Assembly: GCF_004122145.1 (NCBI RefSeq)
Contig: NZ_SBKQ01000012.1
Coordinates: forward strand, 1 to 64,000
Reading direction: 5' to 3'
From: Flavobacterium piscinae
Lineage (GTDB): Bacteria > Bacteroidota > Bacteroidia > Flavobacteriales > Flavobacteriaceae
Length of the DNA stretch: 64,000 nucleotides
The notes below the pieces were generated by a model. The model did not search any database, was not told the origin of the DNA, and saw nothing but the letters and a program-made list of their open reading frames with translations. The position numbers were made by a program, and so were the translations under genes. Shown here piece after piece: positions 35,430-44,067 of this stretch. The first letter of the stretch is position 1. Each line of letters begins with the position of its first letter.

Positions 35430-37202
35430 ATGAAAATTACCTTCTCATATACGAGTATCATCTTAACTTTTTTAATACTAGTTTCTTGTAAAGAAATTAC
35501 TAAAGGTCAAACTCCTATTGTTTCAAAAGACAAAGTTTCAAATCAAAATGAAAAGATGTCAATCGTTCAAATGTTTAGAGAGAACGTTCATTTACCAATG
35601 AAAGAAAGAATTGAACATTTTTATAAGCTTAAAATAGAACATCCTAACACCTATGATTTTGAAAATGAAGATGCTTTAAATTTCTATGGCTATCAATTAC
35701 TTTGGAATAATGAAAATCAGGATGCTTTTTTGATCTTTAAATTGATAGTTTCTGAATTCCCTAATTCATCAAATGCTTACGACAGTTTTGGAGAAATATG
35801 TCTTAAACTAGGGGATAAAAATCAAGCCTTAACTAATTATAAAAAATCATTAGAGCTAAACCCAGAAAACTTTAATGCCGAGGATCAAATAGCGTACATT
35901 TTAGACCCGAATAAAAAACCTGAAAATAATGCTGAAAAGTTTTCAAAAGTGTACAAAACAGATGAGTATCGTAAAGATTTAGAACAATTGGCAGAGAAAA
36001 TAACAACGATTCATCCCAATGTTTTTAAATTCATTACGGAGGAAAACTTCTGGAAACTTATTGAAGAAAAGAAAAATCTAATTACATCTAAAACAACTTT
36101 CGCAGAGTTTATTTGGCATTGCGATGAAATAATTGCCAGCGTTAATTGTTCTCACACATCAGTTAGTGGTTTCTATCAGGAGATAGAAATGTTGCCCACA
36201 GCATTGAGCTTCCCACTACAAACGCGTTGGATTGATGAAAAATTATTTGTCATTAACCCAATGAACAACGGCAGTAAGATAGGTTTAAAAGCTGAAATCA
36301 CGAGTATAAATGGTGTTCCCGTAATTGATATTGTAAAAAACATATATAAGCATTTACCATCTCAAGGATATATTGAAACGACTAAGAGACATTTATTCAA
36401 TGTGTGGTCAACTTGTCTAATTCCTTATGCGATGAATTTCCCTAGCTCCTATACGATTACTCTTAAGGGAAATGACAGCCCTATAGCTCTTAATCAAGCT
36501 ACAGAAAAAAAGGCACTCCATACCGACCCATCCATTCAGAATTGTAAAAAGGATTTATGTCTGGAGTTTTTGCATAATGATAAAACAGCACTTTTAACTA
36601 TCGGGTCATTCAATTATTATAAAGTCAGAAATAGTTTTACATATTTTAGGGATTTTATTGACAGCAGTTTTATCGAAATCAATTCAAAAAAAATCAAAAA
36701 CCTGATAATTGATGTTCGACACAATGGTGGTGGGTCTCAATCTGCCAGTATTCATCTTTTAAGGTATTTAGTTGAAAAACCATTTGTATATTATTCCAAC
36801 GCTGACTTTGTTGGTAAAAAAGAAAAAATAGAAGGTGAAGAACCAGTGAATCCTTATGAAAATAGATATGATGGGAAAATCTATTTTTTAATTGATGGCG
36901 TTGGAAATTCCACAACCGGACATTTTATGTCTATTGCAAAGGTACTTAACCTAGGAACTATCATAGGCGAAGAATTAGGATCCAATCAGTTTTGCTCAGC
37001 CGGGGGACAAATGTTGAGACTTTCAAATACCAAATTGATATATACTGTTGCTGATAACACACACGAATCGATGGCTACATCTCTTCCAGATGAAAGAGGA
37101 ATTCTACCTGATTTATTTATTACTCAAAGTATTGACGATTATTTAAACAAAATAGATTCAGTAATGAATAGTACATTAAAACTTATAGTTAAAAATGAAT
37201 AG
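35430..37202 (+). CDS. Lipoprotein with TPR and S41 (tail-specific) peptidase-like domains
   Basis: The 590-residue protein has a lipoprotein signal with lipobox LVSC (C20). Residues 100-160 carry two TPR-like helices (GDKNQALTNYKKSLELNPENF). The C-terminal half from about residue 375 is S41-like: LLTIGSFNYY, NLIIDVRHNGGG, and NSTTGHFMS in the position of the catalytic serine motif. A lysine partner is not evident, so activity is uncertain. It would sit on a membrane facing the periplasm. The next small gene overlaps its end by 8 bases. It lies between the response regulator and that regulator's partial copy, so it may have arrived by insertion or duplication. Confidence 0.75.
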   Translation: MKITFSYTSIILTFLILVSCKEITKGQTPIVSKDKVSNQNEKMSIVQMFRENVHLPMKERIEHFYKLKIEHPNTYDFENEDALNFYGYQLLWNNENQDAFLIFKLIVSEFPNSSNAYDSFGEICLKLGDKNQALTNYKKSLELNPENFNAEDQIAYILDPNKKPENNAEKFSKVYKTDEYRKDLEQLAEKITTIHPNVFKFITEENFWKLIEEKKNLITSKTTFAEFIWHCDEIIASVNCSHTSVSGFYQEIEMLPTALSFPLQTRWIDEKLFVINPMNNGSKIGLKAEITSINGVPVIDIVKNIYKHLPSQGYIETTKRHLFNVWSTCLIPYAMNFPSSYTITLKGNDSPIALNQATEKKALHTDPSIQNCKKDLCLEFLHNDKTALLTIGSFNYYKVRNSFTYFRDFIDSSFIEINSKKIKNLIIDVRHNGGGSQSASIHLLRYLVEKPFVYYSNADFVGKKEKIEGEEPVNPYENRYDGKIYFLIDGVGNSTTGHFMSIAKVLNLGTIIGEELGSNQFCSAGGQMLRLSNTKLIYTVADNTHESMATSLPDERGILPDLFITQSIDDYLNKIDSVMNSTLKLIVKNE

Positions 37203-37761
37203 AAAGATTTTAGCCTTATGGTTCTTAGTGCTGTCTTTAAAGTTATTTGGACAAGAAAAAAGTAGTATAAGTATCCTGGAAACCGAGAGTACATGGAATC
37301 AAGAAGTTTTTCATTTTCCAATTCCCTTTGCTCCTGAAATTAAATTTGAGGGGCTTGAAGATGCACGCTTCCCAGAATTTTGGGCAAATAAAGACAATAT
37401 AGATTTTTGGTCATATGTTTTTGTATGGAGTATTAATAATCCTGTGAAAATAAATTCATCTTTTTTAGAAAATAATATTGAAATGTATTTCAATGGCTTG
37501 ATGAATTATAAAAATTCTAAGGTTCTATTTTTAAAAAGTGAAACCTCAAAAAATATCACAACATATGTTGGAAAAATAAAAACATTTGATAATCTTATCA
37601 CCAAAAGTAGTATAACATTAAATGTAAAAGCACAATATCATTATTGCCATAACAATAAAAAGACATTCGTTGTATTTAGATTTTCTCCAAAAAACTTTGA
37701 ATCTGCTATTTGGAATAAGCTGAACAAAGTTTCCTTACGAAATGATTTTTGTGATTTATAG
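37195..37761 (+). CDS. Secreted protein of unknown function coupled to the S41-like gene
   Basis: The 188-residue protein has a signal peptide ending LFGQ. I recognise no domain. It begins with an ISILETESTW strand and a VFHFPIPFAPEI segment, and ends with FVVFRFSPKNFESAIWNKL, suggesting a small beta-rich fold. The ATG at 37195 lies inside the 3' end of the S41-like gene (8-base overlap), so translation is coupled and the two proteins probably act together. The downstream gene is a pseudogene fragment. Confidence 0.65.
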   Translation: MNRKILALWFLVLSLKLFGQEKSSISILETESTWNQEVFHFPIPFAPEIKFEGLEDARFPEFWANKDNIDFWSYVFVWSINNPVKINSSFLENNIEMYFNGLMNYKNSKVLFLKSETSKNITTYVGKIKTFDNLITKSSITLNVKAQYHYCHNNKKTFVVFRFSPKNFESAIWNKLNKVSLRNDFCDL

Positions 37762-37856
37762 TTTTCTGACCTACTTAAAAAACTATTGAAGAAAAAAAAT
37801 GGTTCAAAAATAATAAGTGTAAAGTAATATTGTCCATTTAAAATTCTTTTCATTTA

Positions 37857-38135
37857 ATGACAAAAAAATCAATTAAAAACGATAAAATTATACTCTTTTT
37901 TAATTATTACCACAATAACAAGCATTTGTTTTCTAAAACCTTTAAAGATTTAGAAAACATTTATAAAATTAATTTATTACTGCTATATTTTTGCTTTTTG
38001 ATTGATATAAAATTTGTAGATAAATACGATAAATCAGGAACCTTTTATTTAAAAAACGGAACAAAAATCCCTGTTTCTTCACGAAAGAAAGAATCTTTTC
38101 TTTCTACTTTATTCTAATGGAATAAGAAATAATAC
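37857..38135 (+). pseudogene. Degraded duplicate of the LytTR regulator 3' end
   Basis: The 86-residue frame here ends FVDKYDKSGTFYLKNGTKIP, nearly the same as FVDKYDKAGTIYLKNGTKIP in the regulator at 34513. The DNA likeness is strongest from about 38010 to 38110 and continues past the stop (tggaataaga against tggaataagagg). Upstream, from 37910, it decays. The receiver domain is absent, and upstream residues are frameshifted or lost. It is best read as a broken copy. Confidence 0.85.
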
Positions 38136-38262
38136 TATTTCTTACAATCAAATTTTTATTCAACGGTAACGAATATCGATTCAAAGGAATCGGATATTGG
38201 TTGAGTATTTTATGTTGTTAATTTAATAAATACATTGCAGTATTCATTTTTAAAATAACCTC

Positions 38263-38832
38263 ATGAAAAAAAATTACATTACTTTTTTATTAGTCTTGTC
38301 TTCTTTATTTATAACCTCTTGTGGAGGTGGAAGTTCAAAACAAGAAGCCAATGCAACCGGTTTTTCGGTAATTGAAAACCAAATTAAAGATAAATTTGGT
38401 AAAGAAGCTTATTATACGGATTTGTCGATTACTTACAACGAGTCAATTGGGAATATTGTTAGCGTAACCGTTACCGATAATCCGGAATTACTGCAAATGG
38501 CACAATGGAATCAAACGCAAGACAATTGGAACCAAACATCAGACGTAACAATTGAAATTCCGGAAGGAACAAAAGCGACCGATTTCATGTTTCAATTGAA
38601 TGAAAAAATAAACTTAAAAAAATTAGGCGAATTAGTAGAACAATCGAAAGCCCAACTCACCAAAGAAAAAAGCATAGAAAACCCGAAACTACATATTGCA
38701 GCTGTAAAATATCCGGACACAGGTGAGGTTTCTAAAGCCGAATATGTGGTGATGTTACAACCGGAAAATGGTGGAACCACCTTTAGCTTTTCCTACACTT
38801 TAGCCGGAGAATTAACTAATATGGATTATTAA
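38263..38832 (+). CDS. Lipoprotein of unknown function
   Basis: The 189-residue protein has a lipoprotein signal with lipobox ITSC and a GGG-S linker. The mature part has a beta-rich stretch and an amphipathic helix (LKKLGELVEQSKAQLTKEKS). I recognise no family. It follows the broken LytTR copy by 127 bases and precedes the LRR protein by 36. In an ancestral order it may have been directly behind the regulator, but that is inference. Confidence 0.7.
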   Translation: MKKNYITFLLVLSSLFITSCGGGSSKQEANATGFSVIENQIKDKFGKEAYYTDLSITYNESIGNIVSVTVTDNPELLQMAQWNQTQDNWNQTSDVTIEIPEGTKATDFMFQLNEKINLKKLGELVEQSKAQLTKEKSIENPKLHIAAVKYPDTGEVSKAEYVVMLQPENGGTTFSFSYTLAGELTNMDY

Positions 38833-38868
38833 AAACTAATTATAAATTAACCTTAAAATACCCAAATC

Positions 38869-40119
38869 ATGAAAAAACAAGTACTTATTTTAATGGTATT
38901 TTTCACAACTGTTGTAGGGAATTCTCAAACTTTTGTTGATAATTTTATTACCTATACAGTTCTTTCTACAACCGCTAATACAGTTGAAATTACAAATTAC
39001 AACATAGCAGGTGGAACTAACGTTGTAATTCCAGCTACAGTTGGTTATAATAATACAACATACAATGTAATAAGTATAGGTGCAAATAGTTTTCTGCAAA
39101 AAGGATTAGTTAACGTTGACATACCATATGGTGTTACAAGTATTGGAATTCAAGCTTTTAGAAACAATTCATTATCTACTGTTTTAATTCCTAATAGCGT
39201 AGTTGTAATTCATAATAATGCTTTTATGCAAAATCAGTTAACAAGTGTTATAATTTCTAATAGCGTTACAACTATTGGACAACAAGCTTTTAGTTATAAT
39301 CAATTAACTGGTATTTCAATTCCTACTAGCGTAACAACTATTGGTAATTATGCCTTTTCAGATAATTTACTTACAAGTGTTACTATACCAAATAGTATAA
39401 CAAACCTTAGCGATGGTCTTTTCAGATCAAACCTATTATCAAATGTAACTATCCCTAATTCTGTTACTTCTATTTCCAATCTATGCTTTCAATCTAACCA
39501 ACTTACTAGTATTATTATTCCAAATAGTGTTTTAAGTATCGGTGCTGATTCTTTTTCAAACAACCAATTAACCGACGTCGTTATTTCTAATAATGTTACT
39601 AGCATAGGTAATTATGCATTTCAACAAAATCAACTAACTAGTGTTCTACTACCTAATAGTGTTACAAATATTGGTTATGGTTCATTTAGCTATAATCCTT
39701 TAACTAGTGTGACTTCTTTAAGTATTACACCTCCAACAATTATAACTGGTTCAGATGATTCATTTTCTGCTAATCGCAGTACTATTCATCTTCACATTCC
39801 AGCGGGCACTTTAGGAGCTTATGTTACAGATCCCGGAGCATTATGGACTGGTTTTGCACCTGTAACCGAAGATGCTTTAAGCACGTCTAATTTTGAATTG
39901 GAAAATGATATTAAAATAATATCAACTGAAAATAGTATTAAAGTATTTGCTAGTAATCAATTACAATTAGAGAATTACACCGTTTTCAATTTATTTGGTC
40001 AAGAAATTGCAAAAGGCGATGCAAGTGAAATCCCGACCAATTCCTATTCAAAAGGTATATATATTATATTGCTAAATTTTGATGAGGGAACTGTAGTTAA
40101 AAAAGTTATCATTAATTAA
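38869..40119 (+). CDS. Secreted BspA-like leucine-rich repeat protein with T9SS sorting domain
   Basis: The 416-residue protein has a signal peptide ending VGNSQ and a short N-terminal domain, then nine 22-residue repeats of the form QLTSVIIPNSVTSIGNYAFS (about residues 79-275). These are BspA-type LRR_5 repeats. The C-terminal 75 residues (from about 340) form a T9SS type A sorting domain ending GTVVKKVIIN. Such proteins are exported by the type IX system and attached to the cell surface, and are often involved in adhesion. The repeats are also visible as 66-base DNA repeats at 39103-39696. Confidence 0.88.
   Translation: MKKQVLILMVFFTTVVGNSQTFVDNFITYTVLSTTANTVEITNYNIAGGTNVVIPATVGYNNTTYNVISIGANSFLQKGLVNVDIPYGVTSIGIQAFRNNSLSTVLIPNSVVVIHNNAFMQNQLTSVIISNSVTTIGQQAFSYNQLTGISIPTSVTTIGNYAFSDNLLTSVTIPNSITNLSDGLFRSNLLSNVTIPNSVTSISNLCFQSNQLTSIIIPNSVLSIGADSFSNNQLTDVVISNNVTSIGNYAFQQNQLTSVLLPNSVTNIGYGSFSYNPLTSVTSLSITPPTIITGSDDSFSANRSTIHLHIPAGTLGAYVTDPGALWTGFAPVTEDALSTSNFELENDIKIISTENSIKVFASNQLQLENYTVFNLFGQEIAKGDASEIPTNSYSKGIYIILLNFDEGTVVKKVIIN
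39103..39696 (+). repeat. Tandem 66-bp repeats in the LRR gene
   Basis: Nine units of 66 bases encode the LRR_5 repeats. Each contains an actagtgt-like start followed by ccnaatagtgtt. The units are diverged at the third position, so this is an old array under protein selection, still open to length change. Confidence 0.75.
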
Positions 40120-40130
40120 AATTAAATACT

Positions 40131-40778
40131 ATGAAAAAGACAAAAAAAATTTTTATTATTCTGTTAGTTTTAAATTTCATATATTCTTGCAACTCAGATG
40201 AAAATAATTTAGATCATCAGTCAAGTAATTTTTATGCCCTTACTGTGGGAAACTCTTGGGAATATAACTATTACCTAAGGGAAAATGCCACAAACAATTT
40301 TCTGCCTACACCAGTAACGGAAACTGTTGATATTACTGAAACTATTGTGCTAAATAATAAAACCTATTATAACTTTAAGCATATAGTTAACGGGAATGAT
40401 GGAAATTATAGTTCACTTCCCTCTAATGGAGAAAGAAATTATGTATTAAGGGATTCACTAGGATTTTTAATAGATGAAACAGGTCTAATTAAGTATAATA
40501 ATAGTAACAACAATGAATATTTTGTTGATCAAATGAATGATGAGCTTTCTTATTATCTAAAGCTTTCCGATATGGATAATAATATTATAACCAACGCAGG
40601 AAGTTTTATGTGTTATGACAATCATTATTATTTAAAAGATGGAGATGGAAACCAATCAAATTCTTTAGACCATATCTATAGGGAAATTGGTAAAGGAGAG
40701 ATTTTAAGAACAATGTCATTTGCATCACAAAATGAACATTTTGCGGAAAAACGTTTAGAATCTTATTCTACTCAATAA
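40131..40778 (+). CDS. Lipoprotein of unknown function
   Basis: The 215-residue protein has a lipoprotein signal (MKKTKKIFIILLVLNFIYSC, C20). The mature part begins GNSWEYNYYLRE and is rich in Asn and Tyr with alternating strands, as in a small beta-sandwich. I do not recognise the family. It follows the LRR surface protein by 11 bases, so it may be a partner in its surface attachment, but that is a guess from position. Confidence 0.65.
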   Translation: MKKTKKIFIILLVLNFIYSCNSDENNLDHQSSNFYALTVGNSWEYNYYLRENATNNFLPTPVTETVDITETIVLNNKTYYNFKHIVNGNDGNYSSLPSNGERNYVLRDSLGFLIDETGLIKYNNSNNNEYFVDQMNDELSYYLKLSDMDNNIITNAGSFMCYDNHYYLKDGDGNQSNSLDHIYREIGKGEILRTMSFASQNEHFAEKRLESYSTQ

Positions 40779-40868
40779 TTAATTTATATTATAAAATTGC
40801 CAAATAATTATAGTTGGTTTTTTATGAAAATTTCGTTTAAAACATACTTGGATAATAAAGTCATTTTT

Positions 40869-41381
40869 ATGCGAAATTTTCTTTTTTTGCTTCTATTAAG
40901 TTTTACTTTTTCGTGCCATTGTAACAGAGATATTCATCAGCCGAAATACCTGCGTTGGGTTGGAGATATAGAATACAATGATAAACTAGATAATTCCAAT
41001 TTTAAAATCTGTAATGGTGAAGAAAATGTGCTCCAATATTTCAGCACAGCAGAAGGTCCTGTTTATTTTGGAGAAAAGAGTGTCCTTTTAGAAATATTTA
41101 AAACTAAATATTCACCAAAATATGATAGTTCCCAAAATGGTTTAATACGAATTCGTTTTATTGTGAATTGTGAAGGTAAGGCAGATCGATTTAGAATGAT
41201 ACAATCTAATTTTGATTATGAAGAGTTTGAGTTTAATACTAAAATCACAACCCAGCTGTTAGTCATAACAAGAAGTATTGAAAAGTGGGAAGTTTTATAC
41301 CAAGATAATGTTCCTGTAGATTATTACAAATATTTGATTTTTAAGATTAAGAATGGACAAATTGATCAAATTTTACCATGA
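40869..41381 (+). CDS. Lipoprotein, TonB-C-like fold possible
   Basis: The frame is open from a TTG at 40797. The ATG at 40869 (MRNFLFLLLLSFTFSCHC) gives a classic lipoprotein signal with the cysteine after FTFS, so I use it; 170 residues result. The C-terminal part NGLIRIRFIVNCEGKADRFRM recalls the beta-hairpin of TonB-C domains, which in Bacteroidota also appear in standalone periplasmic proteins. Similarity is only by eye. It overlaps the next gene by four bases (ATGA), so the two are coupled. Confidence 0.6.
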   Translation: MRNFLFLLLLSFTFSCHCNRDIHQPKYLRWVGDIEYNDKLDNSNFKICNGEENVLQYFSTAEGPVYFGEKSVLLEIFKTKYSPKYDSSQNGLIRIRFIVNCEGKADRFRMIQSNFDYEEFEFNTKITTQLLVITRSIEKWEVLYQDNVPVDYYKYLIFKIKNGQIDQILP

Positions 41382-42193
41382 TTAGAGCTTTTTATTTATT
41401 TGTAGTTTTTTTTGTATATCAAAATATTTATGCACAACCTAATTGTGAAGTTTTTAAGTATAATGGTGATACTCTTAAATATGAAGCTTGTAAAAAGGCA
41501 ATGGGAATTAAGGGGCAATATCAATTTAGTAAAGAGTATCAATCTATTCTTAATGAATCTTTAAAAATCGATTCAACTTTTGATTATGCTTATTGGGCAA
41601 AATCGATTGCATATTTAAAAAGTGGTGACTTTATAACTTGGAAAAAATTAATTGATAAAGCTGTAGATTTAAATCCAGTTGAGTATTTGGGTTATAGAGG
41701 CTGGTGTCGTTATCAATTTTTTAGAGATTATGAAGGAGCTATTAATGATATTGAAGCCTTAGAAAAAATAAAAGAAGGCGATATTGCTTATTCGCAAAAC
41801 GGAACGTATCATCTAAAAATCGTTAAAGGGTTATGCTATAAAGCTATTGGTAAAAAAGATAAGGCTATTGAGATAATTGAAAACCAACTAATTATTAATG
41901 AGAAAATTGATTTTGTTGGACAATTTGATTATTTACATTTGGGAGTTTTGTATCTAGAAACAAATCAACTAGAAAGAGCAATTGAAACTTTTAATAAGCA
42001 GTCTATTAGCTATGAATTAGCTGAAAATCAATATTATTTAGCATTAACATATTTACAATTGAAAGATAATGATAAATATATTTCCTGTTTACTGGAGGCC
42101 AAAGCGTTATATCTTAAAGGAAGTAAAGTAATGGACGTCTATGATAATCCTATGGATAAAATTTATTTAACTGATATTGAAAACAAATTATAA
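41378..42193 (+). CDS. Secreted TPR-like protein
   Basis: The 271-residue protein has a signal peptide ending NIYAQ. TPR-like helix pairs are visible from about residue 50 to 240, for example DYAYWAKSIAYLKSGD, GLCYKAIGKKDKAIEIIE and LYLETNQLERAIETFNKQ. Its start overlaps the upstream lipoprotein gene by four bases, so both products are made together. Function unknown; a periplasmic protein-binding role is inferred. Confidence 0.7.
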   Translation: MIRAFYLFVVFFVYQNIYAQPNCEVFKYNGDTLKYEACKKAMGIKGQYQFSKEYQSILNESLKIDSTFDYAYWAKSIAYLKSGDFITWKKLIDKAVDLNPVEYLGYRGWCRYQFFRDYEGAINDIEALEKIKEGDIAYSQNGTYHLKIVKGLCYKAIGKKDKAIEIIENQLIINEKIDFVGQFDYLHLGVLYLETNQLERAIETFNKQSISYELAENQYYLALTYLQLKDNDKYISCLLEAKALYLKGSKVMDVYDNPMDKIYLTDIENKL

Positions 42194-42207
42194 TTAAAAT
42201 AAAAAAA

Positions 42208-42594
42208 ATGGAAAATCTAATTACAATTAAGAATCAATACAATTCGCTAGATGAATTACAATACGCTTTAATAAATAATTCAAATTATAGTTGTACCAAA
42301 GAATATGATATTTGGGAACATCGAGTAGATAATAATGGACAAATGGCGCAATGCCTTGTGTTAAAGAAGAGTAACATGCATGCTGTTAAATTGTTTTTTA
42401 TAAATGAAAACACATTAAAAGCAAATCATATTATTCCAAACAAAATTATGCAGGCTTATTTTGGTAAAAGTCAAAAAGCATATCAAAATGTACTTGAAAT
42501 TATTACAGGTAAAATTAAAACAGCCGTTTTAGAACCAGCTCAAAATAAGGCTTTTAATGAGATTGAAGCAGAAATTATTAAAGTCGTTTCCTAA
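42208..42594 (+). CDS. Small cytoplasmic protein of unknown function
   Basis: The 128-residue protein has no signal peptide or membrane segment. It starts MENLITIKNQYNSLDELQYAL and has a helical C-terminus. No motif is recognised. It is 15 bases downstream of the TPR-like gene and could be the end of that unit. About 160 bases of AT-rich DNA then separate it from the first acetyltransferase. Confidence 0.6.
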   Translation: MENLITIKNQYNSLDELQYALINNSNYSCTKEYDIWEHRVDNNGQMAQCLVLKKSNMHAVKLFFINENTLKANHIIPNKIMQAYFGKSQKAYQNVLEIITGKIKTAVLEPAQNKAFNEIEAEIIKVVS

Positions 42595-42755
42595 ATTTAT
42601 ATTCTTACTGATGCGAATAGATTGTATTACGTAATCTTAGAAACAGAATCACATAAACAAATTGTAAAAATTATAAACAATAATTGTTTACTAATTTTAT
42701 TAGCGATTTTATTACATTTATATCAATTTTTTTACTTGCATGTAGTTTAAAAATT

Positions 42756-43268
42756 ATGAACTTAAAATTCAGAAATGGGACAATAAAGGACAAAGACAAG
42801 CTACAAGAATTAGGAATTCTTTCGTACAGTCAACACCAACAAGCTATGACACCAGAGAACTGGAACAAATACAGTTCCTTTATGTCAAACCCTGAAACTT
42901 TTACCTACTTAATGAACACTTCAACGTGTTTCTTATGTGAATACGAAAATGAAATTATTGGAATGGCATTTTTGGTTTCAAATGGACATCCAACGGAACT
43001 ATTTGAAAGCGAATGGAGTTACATAAGAATGGTGGGGGTTCATCCTGATTTTGGTGGAAATGGAATTGCAAAAAAGTTAACCCAAATGTGTATTGATTTG
43101 GCGAAAGAAACCAACGAAAGCTTTGTTGCATTACATACATCAGAATTTATGAATACTGCAAAACATATTTATGAAAGTTTTGGATTTCAAGTTATCCGCG
43201 AACTAACTCGATATGACAAGAAATATTGGATATATCTTTTAAAACTTACCACTAATGACAACAATTAA
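42756..43268 (+). CDS. GNAT family N-acetyltransferase
   Basis: Read from the ATG at 42756 (MNLKFRNGTIKDKDKLQ) the protein has 170 residues; the frame from 42684 adds a hydrophobic stretch that is not part of the fold. The acetyl-CoA binding strand and loop are seen in IRMVGVHPDFGGNGIAKKLT, the standard GNAT motif A, and FESFGFQ-type C-terminal residues appear as YESFGFQVIREL. The acceptor substrate cannot be told. It overlaps the next GNAT gene by 14 bases, so they are coupled. Confidence 0.85.
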   Translation: MNLKFRNGTIKDKDKLQELGILSYSQHQQAMTPENWNKYSSFMSNPETFTYLMNTSTCFLCEYENEIIGMAFLVSNGHPTELFESEWSYIRMVGVHPDFGGNGIAKKLTQMCIDLAKETNESFVALHTSEFMNTAKHIYESFGFQVIRELTRYDKKYWIYLLKLTTNDNN

Positions 43269-43668
43269 TTATCAAATTGAAGAAAAAATTTCGATAGAAG
43301 AATTTAAAAATGTTTTAATTAATTCTACTTTAGGAGAAAGAAGACCTGTGGACGATGAAGTAACATTATCCAAAATGATTGAGCATGGAAATTTGATTGT
43401 TACAGCAAGAGAAAATGGGAAATTAATTGGAGTTGCTCGTTCATTGACAGATTTTAATTATTGTACCTATTTATCCGATTTGGCTGTGGACGAAAAATAT
43501 CAAAAAATGGGAATTGGAAAAGAGTTAATACGACAAACAAAACTAGCTTCATCTAAAGCAAAATTGATTCTCTTATCAGCTCCAAAAGCAGTCAATTATT
43601 ACCCAAAAATTGGTATGGCACACTGGGAACAATGTTATGTTTTGGATCAATTGGAAGACCTCAAATAA
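43255..43668 (+). CDS. GNAT family N-acetyltransferase (short type)
   Basis: The 137-residue protein has motif A as YLSDLAVDEKYQKMGIGKELI and ends YYPKIGMAHWEQCYVL, the usual GNAT C-terminal strand. The acceptor is unknown. It overlaps the preceding acetyltransferase by 14 bases and is followed by a small gene 6 bases on. Confidence 0.87.
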   Translation: MTTINYQIEEKISIEEFKNVLINSTLGERRPVDDEVTLSKMIEHGNLIVTARENGKLIGVARSLTDFNYCTYLSDLAVDEKYQKMGIGKELIRQTKLASSKAKLILLSAPKAVNYYPKIGMAHWEQCYVLDQLEDLK

Positions 43669-43674
43669 ACATAT

Positions 43675-44016
43675 ATGATTGATTATAATAACAAACTATT
43701 CAGACCAGTCGTTAACACTGAAAACGGAGAGACTTCCAGCGAAACGGTTTTTATTTACAAGCAAGTGGGTAACATTTTGACATCAAAATACTCCGGTGGT
43801 AAAATAATAAAAGGACATTTGATTGGCCTGGTTAATGATAAAGGGGAAATTGATATGCGATACCATCAAGTAAACCAAAAAGGAGAACTCATGACCGGAA
43901 TCTGTCATTCAAAACCAGAAATAATGGAAAACGGAAAAATTCGGCTTCACGAAACGTGGCAATGGACTTCGGGTGATTATTCCAACGGAGAGTCCATTAT
44001 TGAAGAACAAGGATGA
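43675..44016 (+). CDS. Conserved small protein next to acetyltransferases
   Basis: The 113-residue protein begins MIDYNNKLFRPVVNTENGE and has regular beta-strands ending in WQWTSGDYSNGESIIEE. I recall similar Bacteroidota proteins labelled as N-acetylglutamate synthase in databases, a label that does not seem supported by any GNAT motif here. The beta-rich pattern suggests a small barrel. It lies 6 bases after a GNAT gene and is likely co-transcribed with it. Function unknown. Confidence 0.7.
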   Translation: MIDYNNKLFRPVVNTENGETSSETVFIYKQVGNILTSKYSGGKIIKGHLIGLVNDKGEIDMRYHQVNQKGELMTGICHSKPEIMENGKIRLHETWQWTSGDYSNGESIIEEQG

Positions 44017-44067
44017 TGTCAATTATTCATGAACTTTTATAGCTCAACAAATCTAAACTCAAAAAAT

